From contig NZ_CP139487.1 in the NCBI RefSeq assembly GCF_034259205.1, positions 1,612,001 to 1,676,000 of the forward strand: a stretch of 64,000 nt of DNA. The letters are read 5' to 3'. This document shows, one piece after another, positions 7,184-15,890 of this stretch. The notes below the pieces were generated by a model that ran no database searches, was not told where the DNA came from, and was given only the letters and a program-made list of their open reading frames with translations. Position numbers and translations under genes: made by a program. Origin of the DNA: Peredibacter starrii (GTDB lineage Bacteria; Bdellovibrionota; Bacteriovoracia; Bacteriovoracales; Bacteriovoracaceae). Each line of letters begins with the position of its first letter. Within the stretch, counting starts at the first letter, position 1.

Positions 7184-7881
7184 ACAACGATCTCAATTAA
7201 AGCGTAGAGGAACACCAGAAGGGCAAGTCCACAATGGATCACACCTTTTACTGTTGTCATTGGTCCTAGTTTACCCTTAATTGCATTCAATTCCAAAAGC
7301 AAAATCACTACAGTTACGGCCGAAAAAACACCCGCACCAGAGAAGTTCTCAGGAATTGAAAGGTTTAGGTGACGAGAAGCCCCCATGAAGAACAGAAGAG
7401 GGATTGAGAACAACACGTTTGTACGAGAAGCAAGTAGGGCAACCGGACCAGCTTTCGCTGCTTCAGGATTTGCGGCTCCACCAGCAATTACTGTGTTGGC
7501 GTTTGCAATAAGAATTTGCTGCTTAGGCCAGATGATAAGCCATACGTTTAAGAACATAATTGTTCCCATAAGGGCACCTGTATAGATGAAAATCCCGTAT
7601 GAAGATCTCATAAACTCAGGTCCTAGTTCACTTGCTACGATCGAAAGCATCGCTGCTCCTGACAGGAATGTGAAAAGGGCGCCGTATCTGAACCACCAAA
7701 GAGCTTTTGGTACTAGTTTCGAGAAAGCTTGGTTCTTAACCGGAGCTTCTACTTCGGCCATGAATGAGCCTTGAACGAAGTTGAAGTAGTACAAGTGGCC
7801 GATCCAGGCAACACCTGCGAAGAAGTGAATCCAACGAAGGATCATCATCAATCCATCTTGGGTAAATAGTGCGATATCCAT
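7180..7881 (-). CDS. PuuD-like urate hydroxylase membrane domain
   Basis: The 233-residue integral membrane protein resembles the membrane part of the PuuD family: RWIHFFAGVAWIGHLYYFNFVQG in the first helix, ALWWFRYGALFTFLSGA, and a late GASRHLNLSIP. I count roughly six to eight membrane segments. The start at 7881 follows AAGGAG at 7 nt; an upstream ATG at 7905 lacks this. It is co-transcribed with a separate cytochrome c and divergent from an XRE-cupin regulator. Many proteins in this family are not proven urate oxidases, and no other purine-catabolic gene is nearby, so the substrate is uncertain. Confidence 0.7.
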   Translation of the reverse strand: MDIALFTQDGLMMILRWIHFFAGVAWIGHLYYFNFVQGSFMAEVEAPVKNQAFSKLVPKALWWFRYGALFTFLSGAAMLSIVASELGPEFMRSSYGIFIYTGALMGTIMFLNVWLIIWPKQQILIANANTVIAGGAANPEAAKAGPVALLASRTNVLFSIPLLFFMGASRHLNLSIPENFSGAGVFSAVTVVILLLELNAIKGKLGPMTTVKGVIHCGLALLVFLYALIEIVV

Positions 7882-7940
7882 ATAAAAGTCTCCTTTGACT
7901 ATCATCTAATTTAGATGAAGTGACGCGCCAAATGTTCAAT

Positions 7941-7986
7941 TTGTCCGTAAATTGTCATATTGTTAATATAAGAACAAAAAGGACAA
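7941..7986. promoter_or_regulatory. Nested inverted repeats between divergent genes
   Basis: TTGTCC (7941-7946) and GGACAA (7981-7986) form an outer inverted repeat, and TTGTT (7960-7964) with AACAA (7973-7977) an inner one. They lie between the PuuD-like operon and the XRE-cupin gene, so they are a plausible operator for that regulator. The distal half overlaps its ribosome binding site. Confidence 0.35.
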
Positions 7987-7989
7987 TAT

Positions 7990-8562
7990 ATGGACACGAA
8001 TATGGAGCTTCTCTCTCATCACCTTGCTAATAACCTGGTGGAACTTCGTCAGAGAAGAAATCTTACTCAAAGTGCTTTAGCTAAATTAGTAGATCTTCCT
8101 CGTTCAACCATTGCAAACCTTGAATCAGGAACAGGAAATCCGTCTCTGGCAAATCTCGCTCGCTTGTCCAGTGCTCTTCAAACTTCCATTGATCAACTTC
8201 TAACTCCACAAAGAACTTCGGCAACTCTCATTAAAGCGAGTGAAACTCCTATTCAAGAAAGATCACAAGGTCATGTGAAAGTGTTCAAACTACTTCCGGA
8301 TAAACTTCCAAGCATGGAAATTGACCGAATGGAAATTGAACCAGGATTTTCGATGAAAGGAATTCCTCATGCTCCCGGCACAAAAGAATACTTCCACTGC
8401 GTCCAAGGTGAAGTGACGGTGAAAATGTCAGGAGCGGAATACGTGGTTAAGAAAGGAGATACTCTCGCATTTCCGGGGCAGGTATCGCACACCTACGTGA
8501 ATAGTGGTAAGGTTTTAGGTATTGGTTTAAGCGTGGTGGTTTTAGCACCGTTATCTATTTAA
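7990..8562 (+). CDS. XRE-family regulator with cupin sensor domain
   Basis: The 190-residue protein has an XRE helix-turn-helix at about residues 12-65 (LRQRRNLTQSALAKLVDLPRSTIANLESG) and a cupin fold at about 110-188 (HAPGTKEYFHCVQGEV, KKGDTLAFPGQVSHTY). Such proteins bind DNA through the HTH and a small ligand or metal through the cupin. The start at 7990 follows AAAAGGA. It is divergent from the PuuD-like operon and likely controls it and itself. An ATL-like gene begins 2 nt downstream, so the two are co-transcribed. Confidence 0.85.
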   Translation: MDTNMELLSHHLANNLVELRQRRNLTQSALAKLVDLPRSTIANLESGTGNPSLANLARLSSALQTSIDQLLTPQRTSATLIKASETPIQERSQGHVKVFKLLPDKLPSMEIDRMEIEPGFSMKGIPHAPGTKEYFHCVQGEVTVKMSGAEYVVKKGDTLAFPGQVSHTYVNSGKVLGIGLSVVVLAPLSI

Positions 8563-8564
8563 TT

Positions 8565-8879
8565 ATGGCCCAAACAGAATTTACAAAAAAAGTAATCGCG
8601 ACAATTAAGAAGATCCCAAAAGGGAAAGTTGCGACTTATGCACAAATTGCAAAACTTGCCGGTAAACCACAAGGTGTACGCGGCGTGGTTTGGATACTTC
8701 ATTCAAGTTCGGCCAATAATGATCTTCCATGGTTCCGCGTGATCAATGCCAAAGGGAAAATCTCCTTTCCAGAAATGTCGGAACAACAACTTCGTCAAAA
8801 GGCCTTACTGTTAAAAGAGGGCATTGAATTTGGCGAAGGAGATGTGGTCGATCTTAAAGTTTTTCAGTGGAAGAAATAG
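8565..8879 (+). CDS. Alkyltransferase-like (ATL) DNA repair protein
   Basis: The 104-residue protein matches the DNA-binding domain of O6-alkylguanine-DNA alkyltransferases (IPKGKVATYAQIAKLAGKPQGVRGVVW). The active-site PCHRV is replaced by PWFRV, with tryptophan 56 in place of cysteine. This is the hallmark of ATL proteins, which bind O6-alkylguanine without removing the alkyl group and hand the lesion to nucleotide excision repair. It starts 2 nt after the XRE-cupin stop. The fit in length and motif is good. Confidence 0.85.
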   Translation: MAQTEFTKKVIATIKKIPKGKVATYAQIAKLAGKPQGVRGVVWILHSSSANNDLPWFRVINAKGKISFPEMSEQQLRQKALLLKEGIEFGEGDVVDLKVFQWKK

Positions 8880-8902
8880 GTCACGAGTTATATCCTGCTC
8901 CC

Positions 8903-9430
8903 ATGAAACTCCTTACAAAAATTGGTCAAAGTAAAAAGCTCTCCCTTGGGCTGATTACTTTATTTGCGATTTGGGCCATGGCCGATGTAGTTCGCGAATA
9001 CTATTCCGGAGAGGAGTTTTCACACCTGGGTTTTGAGCTCGCGGTGGCGATCCTTGCGCTCATTTGGTCGATCCATTTGTGGCAGGAGAACTTAAAAAAG
9101 AGCAAAAAGCTTACTGCAATGCAAAGTCATATTGAAACGCTGACCCAAGAAGCTCAGGATTGGAAAGACCAGAATTTGAAATTGATCGAAGGACTTTCAC
9201 AGTCCATTCATCATCAGATGCTGCAGTGGGGCTTAACTCCAGCAGAACAAGAAGTGGCCTTGTTGTTGTTAAAAGGTCTTTCGTTTAAAGAGATTGCTGA
9301 AATCAGATCGACCTCAGAAAAGACAACCCGCCAGCAGGCACTCATTATTTATCAAAAATCCAAGCTTCCCGGGCGAGCAGAACTCTCTGCGTTCTTTTTA
9401 GAAGAATTATTAAGCCCTTCCAAGGCATAG
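8903..9430 (+). CDS. Membrane-anchored LuxR-type HTH regulator
   Basis: The 175-residue protein has two hydrophobic segments near the N-terminus (LGLITLFAIWAMADVV and LGFELAVAILALIWSIHLW), a coiled-coil linker, and a C-terminal LuxR/GerE-type HTH (LTPAEQEVALLLLKGLSFKEIAEIRSTSEKTTRQQ). A DNA-binding protein held in the inner membrane could sense the envelope directly. The ATG at 8903 was chosen because the membrane helix follows closely. It has no ribosome binding site, but TATCCT lies 6 nt upstream. It overlaps no gene and precedes the efflux operon. Confidence 0.7.
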   Translation: MKLLTKIGQSKKLSLGLITLFAIWAMADVVREYYSGEEFSHLGFELAVAILALIWSIHLWQENLKKSKKLTAMQSHIETLTQEAQDWKDQNLKLIEGLSQSIHHQMLQWGLTPAEQEVALLLLKGLSFKEIAEIRSTSEKTTRQQALIIYQKSKLPGRAELSAFFLEELLSPSKA

Positions 9431-9523
9431 GACATTTCACCTACGGGCATTTTCGCTACAAATTTTGTCTAAATATGGCATATGACTGATGTTCAATGGC
9501 GTTTTTTATTCAAAAATGCCGGG

Positions 9524-10729
9524 ATGAAATTCTTTATTCTTCTATTGTTGTCAGTAAATTTCCTATCCGCCAAAAGCGTTAATCCTCGTGAGCTTGCAGA
9601 TCTTGCCCAGGAACGTGCACCTCTCATCAAAATTTTTTTAGAGCAGGAAAGCATGGGGCAAAGTCAGTTAAAGCAGTCTCACATCCTCGCGAATCCGATT
9701 CTGACTTATCAGGGTGGTCGTCTTAAAAGTGGAACTCAAAGTGGTCAGGTGACTGATCTCACTTTAATGCAACCAGTGCCGTGGCCAGGGAAGCGTTCTG
9801 CTTTGATTAAGTCCCACGAGTTTTTAAGTCGCATTTCTCAAATGGATGTGGCGGAGGCAAAGCTCTCTTTGGGTCACCGAGTTTATATTCTTGCTTATGA
9901 ACTCGCTTCAGAGGTTGAGATTGAAAAACACAATAAGGAACGAAAAGAGCGCTTCTCGCTGATCGCGAAATATCTGTCGAGTCGTCCGTTGGCCTCGCCT
10001 AAACAGCAACTGGATAGAGACATCATTGAATCTCAGATTCGTCTGGTTGAGAAACTGATGAACCAAGTGACCGCAAGAAAGAATGGTCTTCGTGAGGAGC
10101 TTCGACTTCTCACTGGTCTGGATGATCTGGAGATCAATGTTGATTGGGAAAAACTACCGAATGCTCATCCTCGAGATTTCTACGCCTCAAATATTGGAGA
10201 GGGGTGGAGACTGAAGAAAATTGATCAGAGTGTGAAGCTCAGTGAAAACAGAATTGAAGAAGCCCGTCTTCAAGCAAGACCAGACATCATGGTGGGCGTG
10301 AACTATCGTCAGGAGAATGTGGCCCCAACAAACCACTTCTATCACGGACAAGTGGCGGTAGTAATTCCTATCGTTGACCGTGGACAACATTCAGTTCAAA
10401 CGGCAAGAGCACAGCTCAGACGTGAAGAGGCCTCGATGAAACTGGCCCTTCAGGAAACCAATACGGAACTTGCCTATTCATATGAGTCCCTTCTGGCCGC
10501 GAAAAATGGGGTTTCTCTTTTTCCAATGAATCTAAGACGTAAATCTGAAGTCCGGTTCCAAAGAGCTGAGGATGCTTTTCGCAAAGGTCAAATCGATGTG
10601 ATGACTTTTCTTCAGAGTGATACTCAGGTTCACGAAAATATTGATCTCATCTACACATCAAGACTTGAGTATCTCACCGCTGTTTCTCGTCTGGAGCAAT
10701 TAGTTGGTCATTATCTGGAGGAGAAGTAA
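9524..10729 (+). CDS. TolC-family outer-membrane efflux protein
   Basis: The 401-residue protein has a signal peptide (MKFFILLLLSVNFLSAKS) and the repeating helical pattern of TolC/CusC channels, including PVPWPGKRSALI and a late AYSYESLLAAKNG. It would form the outer-membrane duct of an efflux pump. The chosen start places the signal peptide at the N-terminus; an upstream in-frame ATG at 9482 adds polar residues. The RND pump gene starts directly after its stop codon, so the two are co-translated. Confidence 0.8.
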   Translation: MKFFILLLLSVNFLSAKSVNPRELADLAQERAPLIKIFLEQESMGQSQLKQSHILANPILTYQGGRLKSGTQSGQVTDLTLMQPVPWPGKRSALIKSHEFLSRISQMDVAEAKLSLGHRVYILAYELASEVEIEKHNKERKERFSLIAKYLSSRPLASPKQQLDRDIIESQIRLVEKLMNQVTARKNGLREELRLLTGLDDLEINVDWEKLPNAHPRDFYASNIGEGWRLKKIDQSVKLSENRIEEARLQARPDIMVGVNYRQENVAPTNHFYHGQVAVVIPIVDRGQHSVQTARAQLRREEASMKLALQETNTELAYSYESLLAAKNGVSLFPMNLRRKSEVRFQRAEDAFRKGQIDVMTFLQSDTQVHENIDLIYTSRLEYLTAVSRLEQLVGHYLEEK

Positions 10730-13700
10730 GTGTTAAAGTCGATTGTTGATTTCTCATTAAGGAATAAGCTGGGTGTTTTGCTTGTTACAGGAGTAATCAC
10801 TCTTTTTTGTGCCTTCAGTATTCCGGATATGGCCATTGATGCTGTTCCTGATATCACAAACGTTCAGGTACAAGTGAACGTAAAGACCGGTGCCCTTGAT
10901 CCGGAGAACATTGAACTTCAAGTGACTCGTCCCATGGAGATTGATTTCTCGGGGATTCCAAATCTTCATGATATGCGTTCCATTTCGAAATTTGGTTTGG
11001 CGCAAGTCACACTTATTTTTGAAGATGGCACAGACATTTACTGGGCCAGACAGCAAGTTTCTGAGCGGATGAACTCAATACGACTTCCCAACGAAGTTAT
11101 TCCAGAGCTTGCACCCATAACCACCGGCCTGGGTGAGGTTTTTATGTATACTTTGAAAGTCGATGCAACTTCTAAGTTGTATTCACTTTCTGAGGAAGAG
11201 CAGCTAAAGGAACTCCGGACAATTCAGGATTACACCATTAAACCGCACTTGAAACGAGTCAAGGGTGTGGCCGATGTGGATTCCAATGGTGGGTTTGTTA
11301 AAGAAATTCACATTAACTTTCTTCCTAAAAAAATGGATAAGTTTGGTCTGACGATTAAACAGCTATTAGCAAAACTGGAATCCCTCGGCGTGAATGCGGG
11401 TGGGGGTTACATTCAGTTTTCAAAAGAACAGATCATTGTTCGTACTTTCCCTCGCATGCCGGACCTGGAAACTATTTCTAATTTAAGCCTAGGGATCAAT
11501 GCACTCGGCATTCCGATTAAGATTTCAGACGTGGCGGAGGTGAGAGAAGATCACTCACTTCGAGTGGGGGCCGCTACTTACGCTGGGAAAGAAAGTGTTC
11601 TTGGTACTGTGCTTATGCGTATTGGGGCAAACGGTCGCAATGTGGTGGAGGGAGTAGAAGAGGCCCTGACAACACTTAAGCTTCCTCAGGGTGTTCATAT
11701 TGAGCGTCTCTATACTAGAAAGTTTCTGGTAGATAACACCATCAAAACTGTTTCCACATCGCTTGTAGAAGGCGCAGTGCTGGTAGTTTTGATCCTTCTT
11801 ATTCTTCTTGGAAATATCAAGGCCGCGATCATTGTGGCACTCGCCATTCCGCTCTCTATGCTGGTGGCGATCCGAGGGATGAACTTCTTTGGCGTTACCG
11901 GAAACCTTATGAGTTTGGGGGCGATTGACTTTGGTCTCTTGGTCGATGGGTCAGTTGTTATCATCGAAGCAATTCTTGCGCATCTTGCGATTGAACATAC
12001 ACGAGATAAGTCTGAAGTTCTAAAAGAAGCGGCGACAGATGTAATGGGACCGGTAGTTTCTGGTCTTTTACTTATTATGGCGGTGTATATTCCGATTCTG
12101 ACTCTTGAAGGGGTAGAAGGGAAGATGTTCCGTCCAATGGCCATTACAGTTCTTCTTGCATTGGGTGCTTCTCTTCTAATTGCAATGTTTGTGATGCCTG
12201 TTCTGTCTGATTTCTTTTTAAAGAACGCTCATATCGGTGAAGATCACGACACATGGTTCTTTAAGAAGGCGAAGAAAATTTTTATTCCTCTTTTTGATAA
12301 GGTTCTTCGTCACCCTGTGAAGGCCTATGGAAGTGCACTCGTCTTATTTCTGGTTTCAATTTTCCTTCTTACTCGTCTTGGTTCAGATTTTATTCCTGAG
12401 CTTGATGAAGGTGACTTGGTTCTAGGCCTAACTCGAAATGCTCGTATTGGTATTGATGCTTCAGTAAGTGAACAGGAGAAAGTTGAAAAGCTCATCATGA
12501 CTTATCCTGAAGTGGAAAAAGTTTTTGCCCGTCTAGGTACTCCAGAGTCTGCGACAGATCCAATGGGTGTAAACCTTGCTGACACATTCATCATTCTTCA
12601 AAAAGATCGAAAGAAGTGGCGCTTTAAAACTAAAGATGAATTAATCGAAGCTTTAATGAAAGACATTGAAAAGCATGATCCAACTACGGAGGTCTCGGCG
12701 ACTCAACCGATTGGTATGCGTTTCAACGAAATGCTTGAAGGTTCTCGTGCGGACATCAGTTTAAGAATTCTAGGACCTGATTTAAAAGAGCTATTTGATT
12801 ATGGCGAGAAGGCGCAAGAAATTATTCTTCCTATTCAAGGAGTGGAGAGTATCGAGCAAGATCCTCTAACTGCCCTTAGACGAGGACCAGTTCTTGATAT
12901 TAAGCCTAAGTTTGAAAAGATGGCTGCCTACGGGATTACATTACTTGAACTAAACGAATCAGTAGAAATTGCGCTCGCAGGACGAGAAGTGGGGAGTTTT
13001 ATCTCTGACAATATTCGCTTTCCGATTGTTACTCATATGGATGAAAGTCTTCGAGATGATCCAAAAGAAATCTCTCGCATTCCAATTGAACTTCCATTGG
13101 GTGGAACAATTCCGTTAAGCGATATCGCGACGATTACTCAAGACGAACAGATCACTACGATTGCCCGCCATTGGGGTAACAGATACTCCGCAGTTTCCAT
13201 CAACGTTTCTGGACGTGATTTGGGAAGTCTAGTGAAAGAGGCCCAGGATAAAATCAAAGAAAAATTAAACTTGAAAGAGGGATACACTCTTAGTTGGGGT
13301 GGACAGTTTAAGAACATGGAACGCGCAAACAAACGTCTCATGATCATTGTTCCGCTTACCTTATTAGGCGTGTTCCTGATCCTCTGGAAAGTGTTTGGAA
13401 AACTAGCTCCAACTCTTATTGTATTCGCCTCAGTTCCTTTTGCGGCGGTAGGAGGAATTCTCGCCCTTTACATTCGAGGCCTTCACCTAAGTGTTTCGGC
13501 CGGAGTAGGGTTTATTGCTCTTATCGGTATCGCTCTTCTGAATTCCCTGGTGCTGATGAATGTGCTTTTGACGGATCAGTCTGATTTGAGTGTAGAAGAA
13601 AGAGTTAAAAAGGGAACTTTGTCCCGTCTTCGCCCGGTTTTAATGACGGCCCTTGTTGCGGGACTTGGTTTTTTACCTATGGCCTTGAATACAGGGATTG

Positions 13701-13819
13701 GTGCAGAGGTACAAAGGCCGCTTGCCACTGTTGTTATTGGTGGACTCATGAGTTCGACTTTCTTAACATTATTCCTACTTCCAACTGCCTTTATGAGTTG
13801 GCGTAAAAGAGGAAATTAG
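10730..13819 (+). CDS. Heavy-metal-type RND efflux pump (CusA/CzcA-like)
   Basis: The 1029-residue inner-membrane proton-driven exporter has the RND layout: a first helix, a large periplasmic loop, a helix bundle with DFGLLVDGSVVIIEA (D400 and D406, the proton relay of the heavy-metal RND subfamily), then a repeat of this arrangement and a last bundle with GVGFIALIGIALLNSLVLMN. The start is a GTG at 10730, right behind the TolC stop codon. No membrane-fusion (CusB/HlyD) gene lies in the operon, so the adaptor must be encoded elsewhere or be replaced. The metal substrate is not predictable from this. Confidence 0.88.
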   Translation: MLKSIVDFSLRNKLGVLLVTGVITLFCAFSIPDMAIDAVPDITNVQVQVNVKTGALDPENIELQVTRPMEIDFSGIPNLHDMRSISKFGLAQVTLIFEDGTDIYWARQQVSERMNSIRLPNEVIPELAPITTGLGEVFMYTLKVDATSKLYSLSEEEQLKELRTIQDYTIKPHLKRVKGVADVDSNGGFVKEIHINFLPKKMDKFGLTIKQLLAKLESLGVNAGGGYIQFSKEQIIVRTFPRMPDLETISNLSLGINALGIPIKISDVAEVREDHSLRVGAATYAGKESVLGTVLMRIGANGRNVVEGVEEALTTLKLPQGVHIERLYTRKFLVDNTIKTVSTSLVEGAVLVVLILLILLGNIKAAIIVALAIPLSMLVAIRGMNFFGVTGNLMSLGAIDFGLLVDGSVVIIEAILAHLAIEHTRDKSEVLKEAATDVMGPVVSGLLLIMAVYIPILTLEGVEGKMFRPMAITVLLALGASLLIAMFVMPVLSDFFLKNAHIGEDHDTWFFKKAKKIFIPLFDKVLRHPVKAYGSALVLFLVSIFLLTRLGSDFIPELDEGDLVLGLTRNARIGIDASVSEQEKVEKLIMTYPEVEKVFARLGTPESATDPMGVNLADTFIILQKDRKKWRFKTKDELIEALMKDIEKHDPTTEVSATQPIGMRFNEMLEGSRADISLRILGPDLKELFDYGEKAQEIILPIQGVESIEQDPLTALRRGPVLDIKPKFEKMAAYGITLLELNESVEIALAGREVGSFISDNIRFPIVTHMDESLRDDPKEISRIPIELPLGGTIPLSDIATITQDEQITTIARHWGNRYSAVSINVSGRDLGSLVKEAQDKIKEKLNLKEGYTLSWGGQFKNMERANKRLMIIVPLTLLGVFLILWKVFGKLAPTLIVFASVPFAAVGGILALYIRGLHLSVSAGVGFIALIGIALLNSLVLMNVLLTDQSDLSVEERVKKGTLSRLRPVLMTALVAGLGFLPMALNTGIGAEVQRPLATVVIGGLMSSTFLTLFLLPTAFMSWRKRGN

Positions 13820-13820
13820 A

Positions 13821-14231
13821 ATGTTTTCAAAATTCTGTTTGATTATAGTCGCGGCTGTTCTTGTTGGGTGTTCCACCACGAAGACCCTAAAAGAAATTCC
13901 GGGTGAAGGTCCTCAAGGCAGCGATCACGTATTCAAGATGTCTAAGTACATTATTGAAGTAAAAGATTCGTCGAGCCGTCGTCTAAAGTTTTACTTCTAC
14001 GATATGGAAATGAAGCCGATCAATATCAACATGGTTGAAATCAAAAAGGGTATTCTTGATCCTGATAATACCAAGGCCAATTACGGAATCGATTTCATCC
14101 GTCGCACTGACTATATCGAAGGAATTGTGCACACGAAATACAGTCAAAAGCACAACTATGACATCGATCTAGATGTGAAGATTGATGGGGACAGAAGGAA
14201 GATCACTATACCCTTAAGGAATGATGATTAA
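13821..14231 (+). CDS. Small lipoprotein of the RND efflux operon
   Basis: The 136-residue protein has a lipobox signal, VAAVLVGCS, giving a lipidated N-terminal cysteine. The rest is a compact, charged, probably beta-rich domain (KFYFYDMEMKP, HTKYSQKHNYDIDLDVKIDGD). It follows the RND gene by 1 nt behind a GAGGA site, so it is part of the efflux operon. It may stabilise the pump or substitute for the missing adaptor; this is inference. No family is recognised. Confidence 0.7.
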   Translation: MFSKFCLIIVAAVLVGCSTTKTLKEIPGEGPQGSDHVFKMSKYIIEVKDSSSRRLKFYFYDMEMKPININMVEIKKGILDPDNTKANYGIDFIRRTDYIEGIVHTKYSQKHNYDIDLDVKIDGDRRKITIPLRNDD

Positions 14232-14290
14232 GAATTGTTAATTAAAGCCTTAAGAATGACTAAACTTTAATGTAATAACAATTGAAAACA

Positions 14291-14322
14291 CACTCAAAAA
14301 AGCTTTAAGGATATCTTGAGTG
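14291..14322. repeat. 7-bp inverted repeat in intergenic DNA
   Basis: CACTCAA at 14291-14297 and TTGAGTG at 14316-14322 face each other across 18 nt of A/T-rich DNA, between the efflux operon and the next small gene. It could be a weak terminator stem for the operon or an operator; there is no adjacent U-tract. Confidence 0.3.
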
Positions 14323-14374
14323 GTCGTCCTCGATGAACTCTTCTATTTACTTCCTCATTCAATGGGGAGTTTCT

Positions 14375-14686
14375 ATGAAATCAATCATTCTTATTTCAGC
14401 TGTTTTATTTTCTAGTTTCTCGTTCGCTCAAAAAACTCAAAATTTTTATGTCTGTAAGGCAAAAACTTTTTGTCACAAGCTTGATGCTTTCGGTGAGAGA
14501 GTTGTTGTTGGACAAAAGACCTGCACGACTTATGGATCTGGTGTTGCACACACAGGTTACTATGCTGCTTGTTCTTCAGAAGCAGTTTATGGAAAGTCTG
14601 TTGAGTGTTCTGGATTTGTAAAAGTGAAAGACGCCTATGATAGAGAAGAGTGGAGATGGAAGACGATTACCGAAACATGTAATTAA
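14375..14686 (+). CDS. Small secreted cysteine-rich protein
   Basis: The 103-residue protein has a signal peptide (MKSIILISAVLFSSFSFAQ) and a short mature domain with several cysteines (YVCKAKTFCHKL, KTCTTYG, YAACSSE, VECSG, ETCN), likely forming disulfides outside the cytoplasm. The start at 14375 follows a GGGGAG site. It is followed by a strong bidirectional terminator. No family is recognised; a small exported enzyme inhibitor, adhesin or structural protein are all possible. Confidence 0.65.
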   Translation: MKSIILISAVLFSSFSFAQKTQNFYVCKAKTFCHKLDAFGERVVVGQKTCTTYGSGVAHTGYYAACSSEAVYGKSVECSGFVKVKDAYDREEWRWKTITETCN

Positions 14687-14691
14687 AAAAT

Positions 14692-14716
14692 AAGGCCCCT
14701 TATCGGGGCCTTTTTT
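14692..14716 (+). terminator. Bidirectional Rho-independent terminator
   Basis: An 8-bp stem (AAGGCCCC, 14692-14699, with GGGGCCTT, 14705-14712) closes a 5-nt loop. A T-run at 14711-14716 follows, and a mirror A-run at 14685-14690 precedes it. It ends both the gene at 14375-14686 and the convergent gene at 14718-15182. Confidence 0.85.
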
Positions 14717-14717
14717 G

Positions 14718-15182
14718 TTACTTCGTAATGAAGTTAACTTTTAAGTTTGTACCGCGAAGATCGGCATCAAGATCACACTTTCCTGAAAGGAAAATTGTTG
14801 GTCTCTTGAATACACGGCTTACACCCATCTTACCGCAGTTCACGTCACCGTTTTCACCGTGATAAATGATCTGACCATCCATAAGCATTAGGTTATCAAT
14901 TTTGATTGTGTCTTCGAAAATCACTACTGGGAAAGTTTGTGGAGCACGTGGGAAGTAAACACCACCTGGACCATAGTGACCGCCGCCCATATCTGTATAG
15001 CGCTCTTCAGTCGCTGTTACTTTAGCGAAGCCTTCTCCAGTTTGTGTGTCCATGTAGAAACGTGTGAACGCACGAGTTGAGAAAGAACGAGACATAGGAA
15101 GGTTAACGTTAAGAATCTGAACTGTTTCAGCTTGAGCAACTGAAGCTACAAGGGCGAGAGCTGCGATGATAAGTTTTTTCAT
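14718..15182 (-). CDS. Secreted protein, unknown function
   Basis: The 154-residue protein has a clear signal peptide (MKKLIIAALALVASVAQA) and a mature beta-rich region with a glycine-rich stretch (TDMGGGHYGPGGVYF) and two cysteines (NCGKMG, SGKCDLD) that may form a disulfide. A strong AGGAG site precedes the start. It shares a bidirectional terminator with its convergent neighbour. I do not recognise a family; a small periplasmic protein fits the layout. Confidence 0.65.
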   Translation of the reverse strand: MKKLIIAALALVASVAQAETVQILNVNLPMSRSFSTRAFTRFYMDTQTGEGFAKVTATEERYTDMGGGHYGPGGVYFPRAPQTFPVVIFEDTIKIDNLMLMDGQIIYHGENGDVNCGKMGVSRVFKRPTIFLSGKCDLDADLRGTNLKVNFITK

Positions 15183-15260
15183 GATTTCTCCTGAGTTGAT
15201 CTAAAAGAGGGCCACTTTATAGCCCTTTTCAGATGAAATGGGAAATCTTGCAGAGTGTAA

Positions 15261-15839
15261 TCAGGCCTTTTTGAGATAGGCTGCAACCAGTACGATTTGG
15301 ATGCCGTTTACGCGGCCTTCAATGTGTTTTGGATTATTAGTTAAACTAATGTTTTTGACCAGCGTCCCACGTTTTGCCGTAAAGCCAGCACCTTTCACAT
15401 CAAGATCTTTGATCAAAGTCACGGAATCACCATCGGCAAGGCGAGTGCCATTGCTATCAAGAGTTGGTGCTGAAGAATCCACTTCTTCTTCTTCCGGAAG
15501 ACCAGACTTCGCAAATTCCACAACCGCTTCATCAAGATAAAGCTGTTCAAGAAGTTCACGGGCCCAAGCTTCTTCTTTTAGAAGAGTAAGCATTCTCCAT
15601 GCCATGACTTGAACTGCTTGATGTTCGCTCCACATGCTGTCATTTAAGCAGCGCCAGTGATTAGCATCAAGGTTTGTTGGATTTTCAATTTGAGTTTTAC
15701 AAGTATCGCAAACAATCAAAGCGGTATTTTCATCGGCCTTTGCGGTAGGTGGAATCTCGTAAAGAGAAACATTATTAGAGCTTCCGCAAAGCTCGCAATT
15801 TGAATGGGCACGACTCATTAGAGTGTTTAAAAGGCTCAT
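15261..15839 (-). CDS. phnA: PhnA-family zinc protein
   Basis: The 192-residue protein has an N-terminal zinc-ribbon-like part (CELCGSSNN, later CDTCKTQIENP), a helical linker, and the C-terminal domain typical of the PhnA/YjdM family (DSNGTRLADGDSVTLIKDLDVKGAGFTAKRGTLV, then GQI-like IVLVAAYLKKA). PhnA was named from phosphonate genes, but the activity of most members is unclear. The start at 15839 follows a GGAGT site; an upstream start at 15863 is less likely. No phosphonate genes are nearby. Confidence 0.8.
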   Translation of the reverse strand: MSLLNTLMSRAHSNCELCGSSNNVSLYEIPPTAKADENTALIVCDTCKTQIENPTNLDANHWRCLNDSMWSEHQAVQVMAWRMLTLLKEEAWARELLEQLYLDEAVVEFAKSGLPEEEEVDSSAPTLDSNGTRLADGDSVTLIKDLDVKGAGFTAKRGTLVKNISLTNNPKHIEGRVNGIQIVLVAAYLKKA

Positions 15840-15890
15840 GGTTACTCCGATTGAATAGACCATGAGCTTAACATAATGAATGTGATGAAA

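Noticed and set aside
7180-7881. Confident urate oxidase assignment
   Set aside because: Only the membrane domain matches and no other purine-catabolic gene is present, so the substrate was left open.
11710-12144. Long open frame on the minus strand inside the RND pump gene
   Set aside because: It is fully inside a clearly coding gene and shows arginine/serine/threonine-rich shadow composition, no start signal and no known motif.
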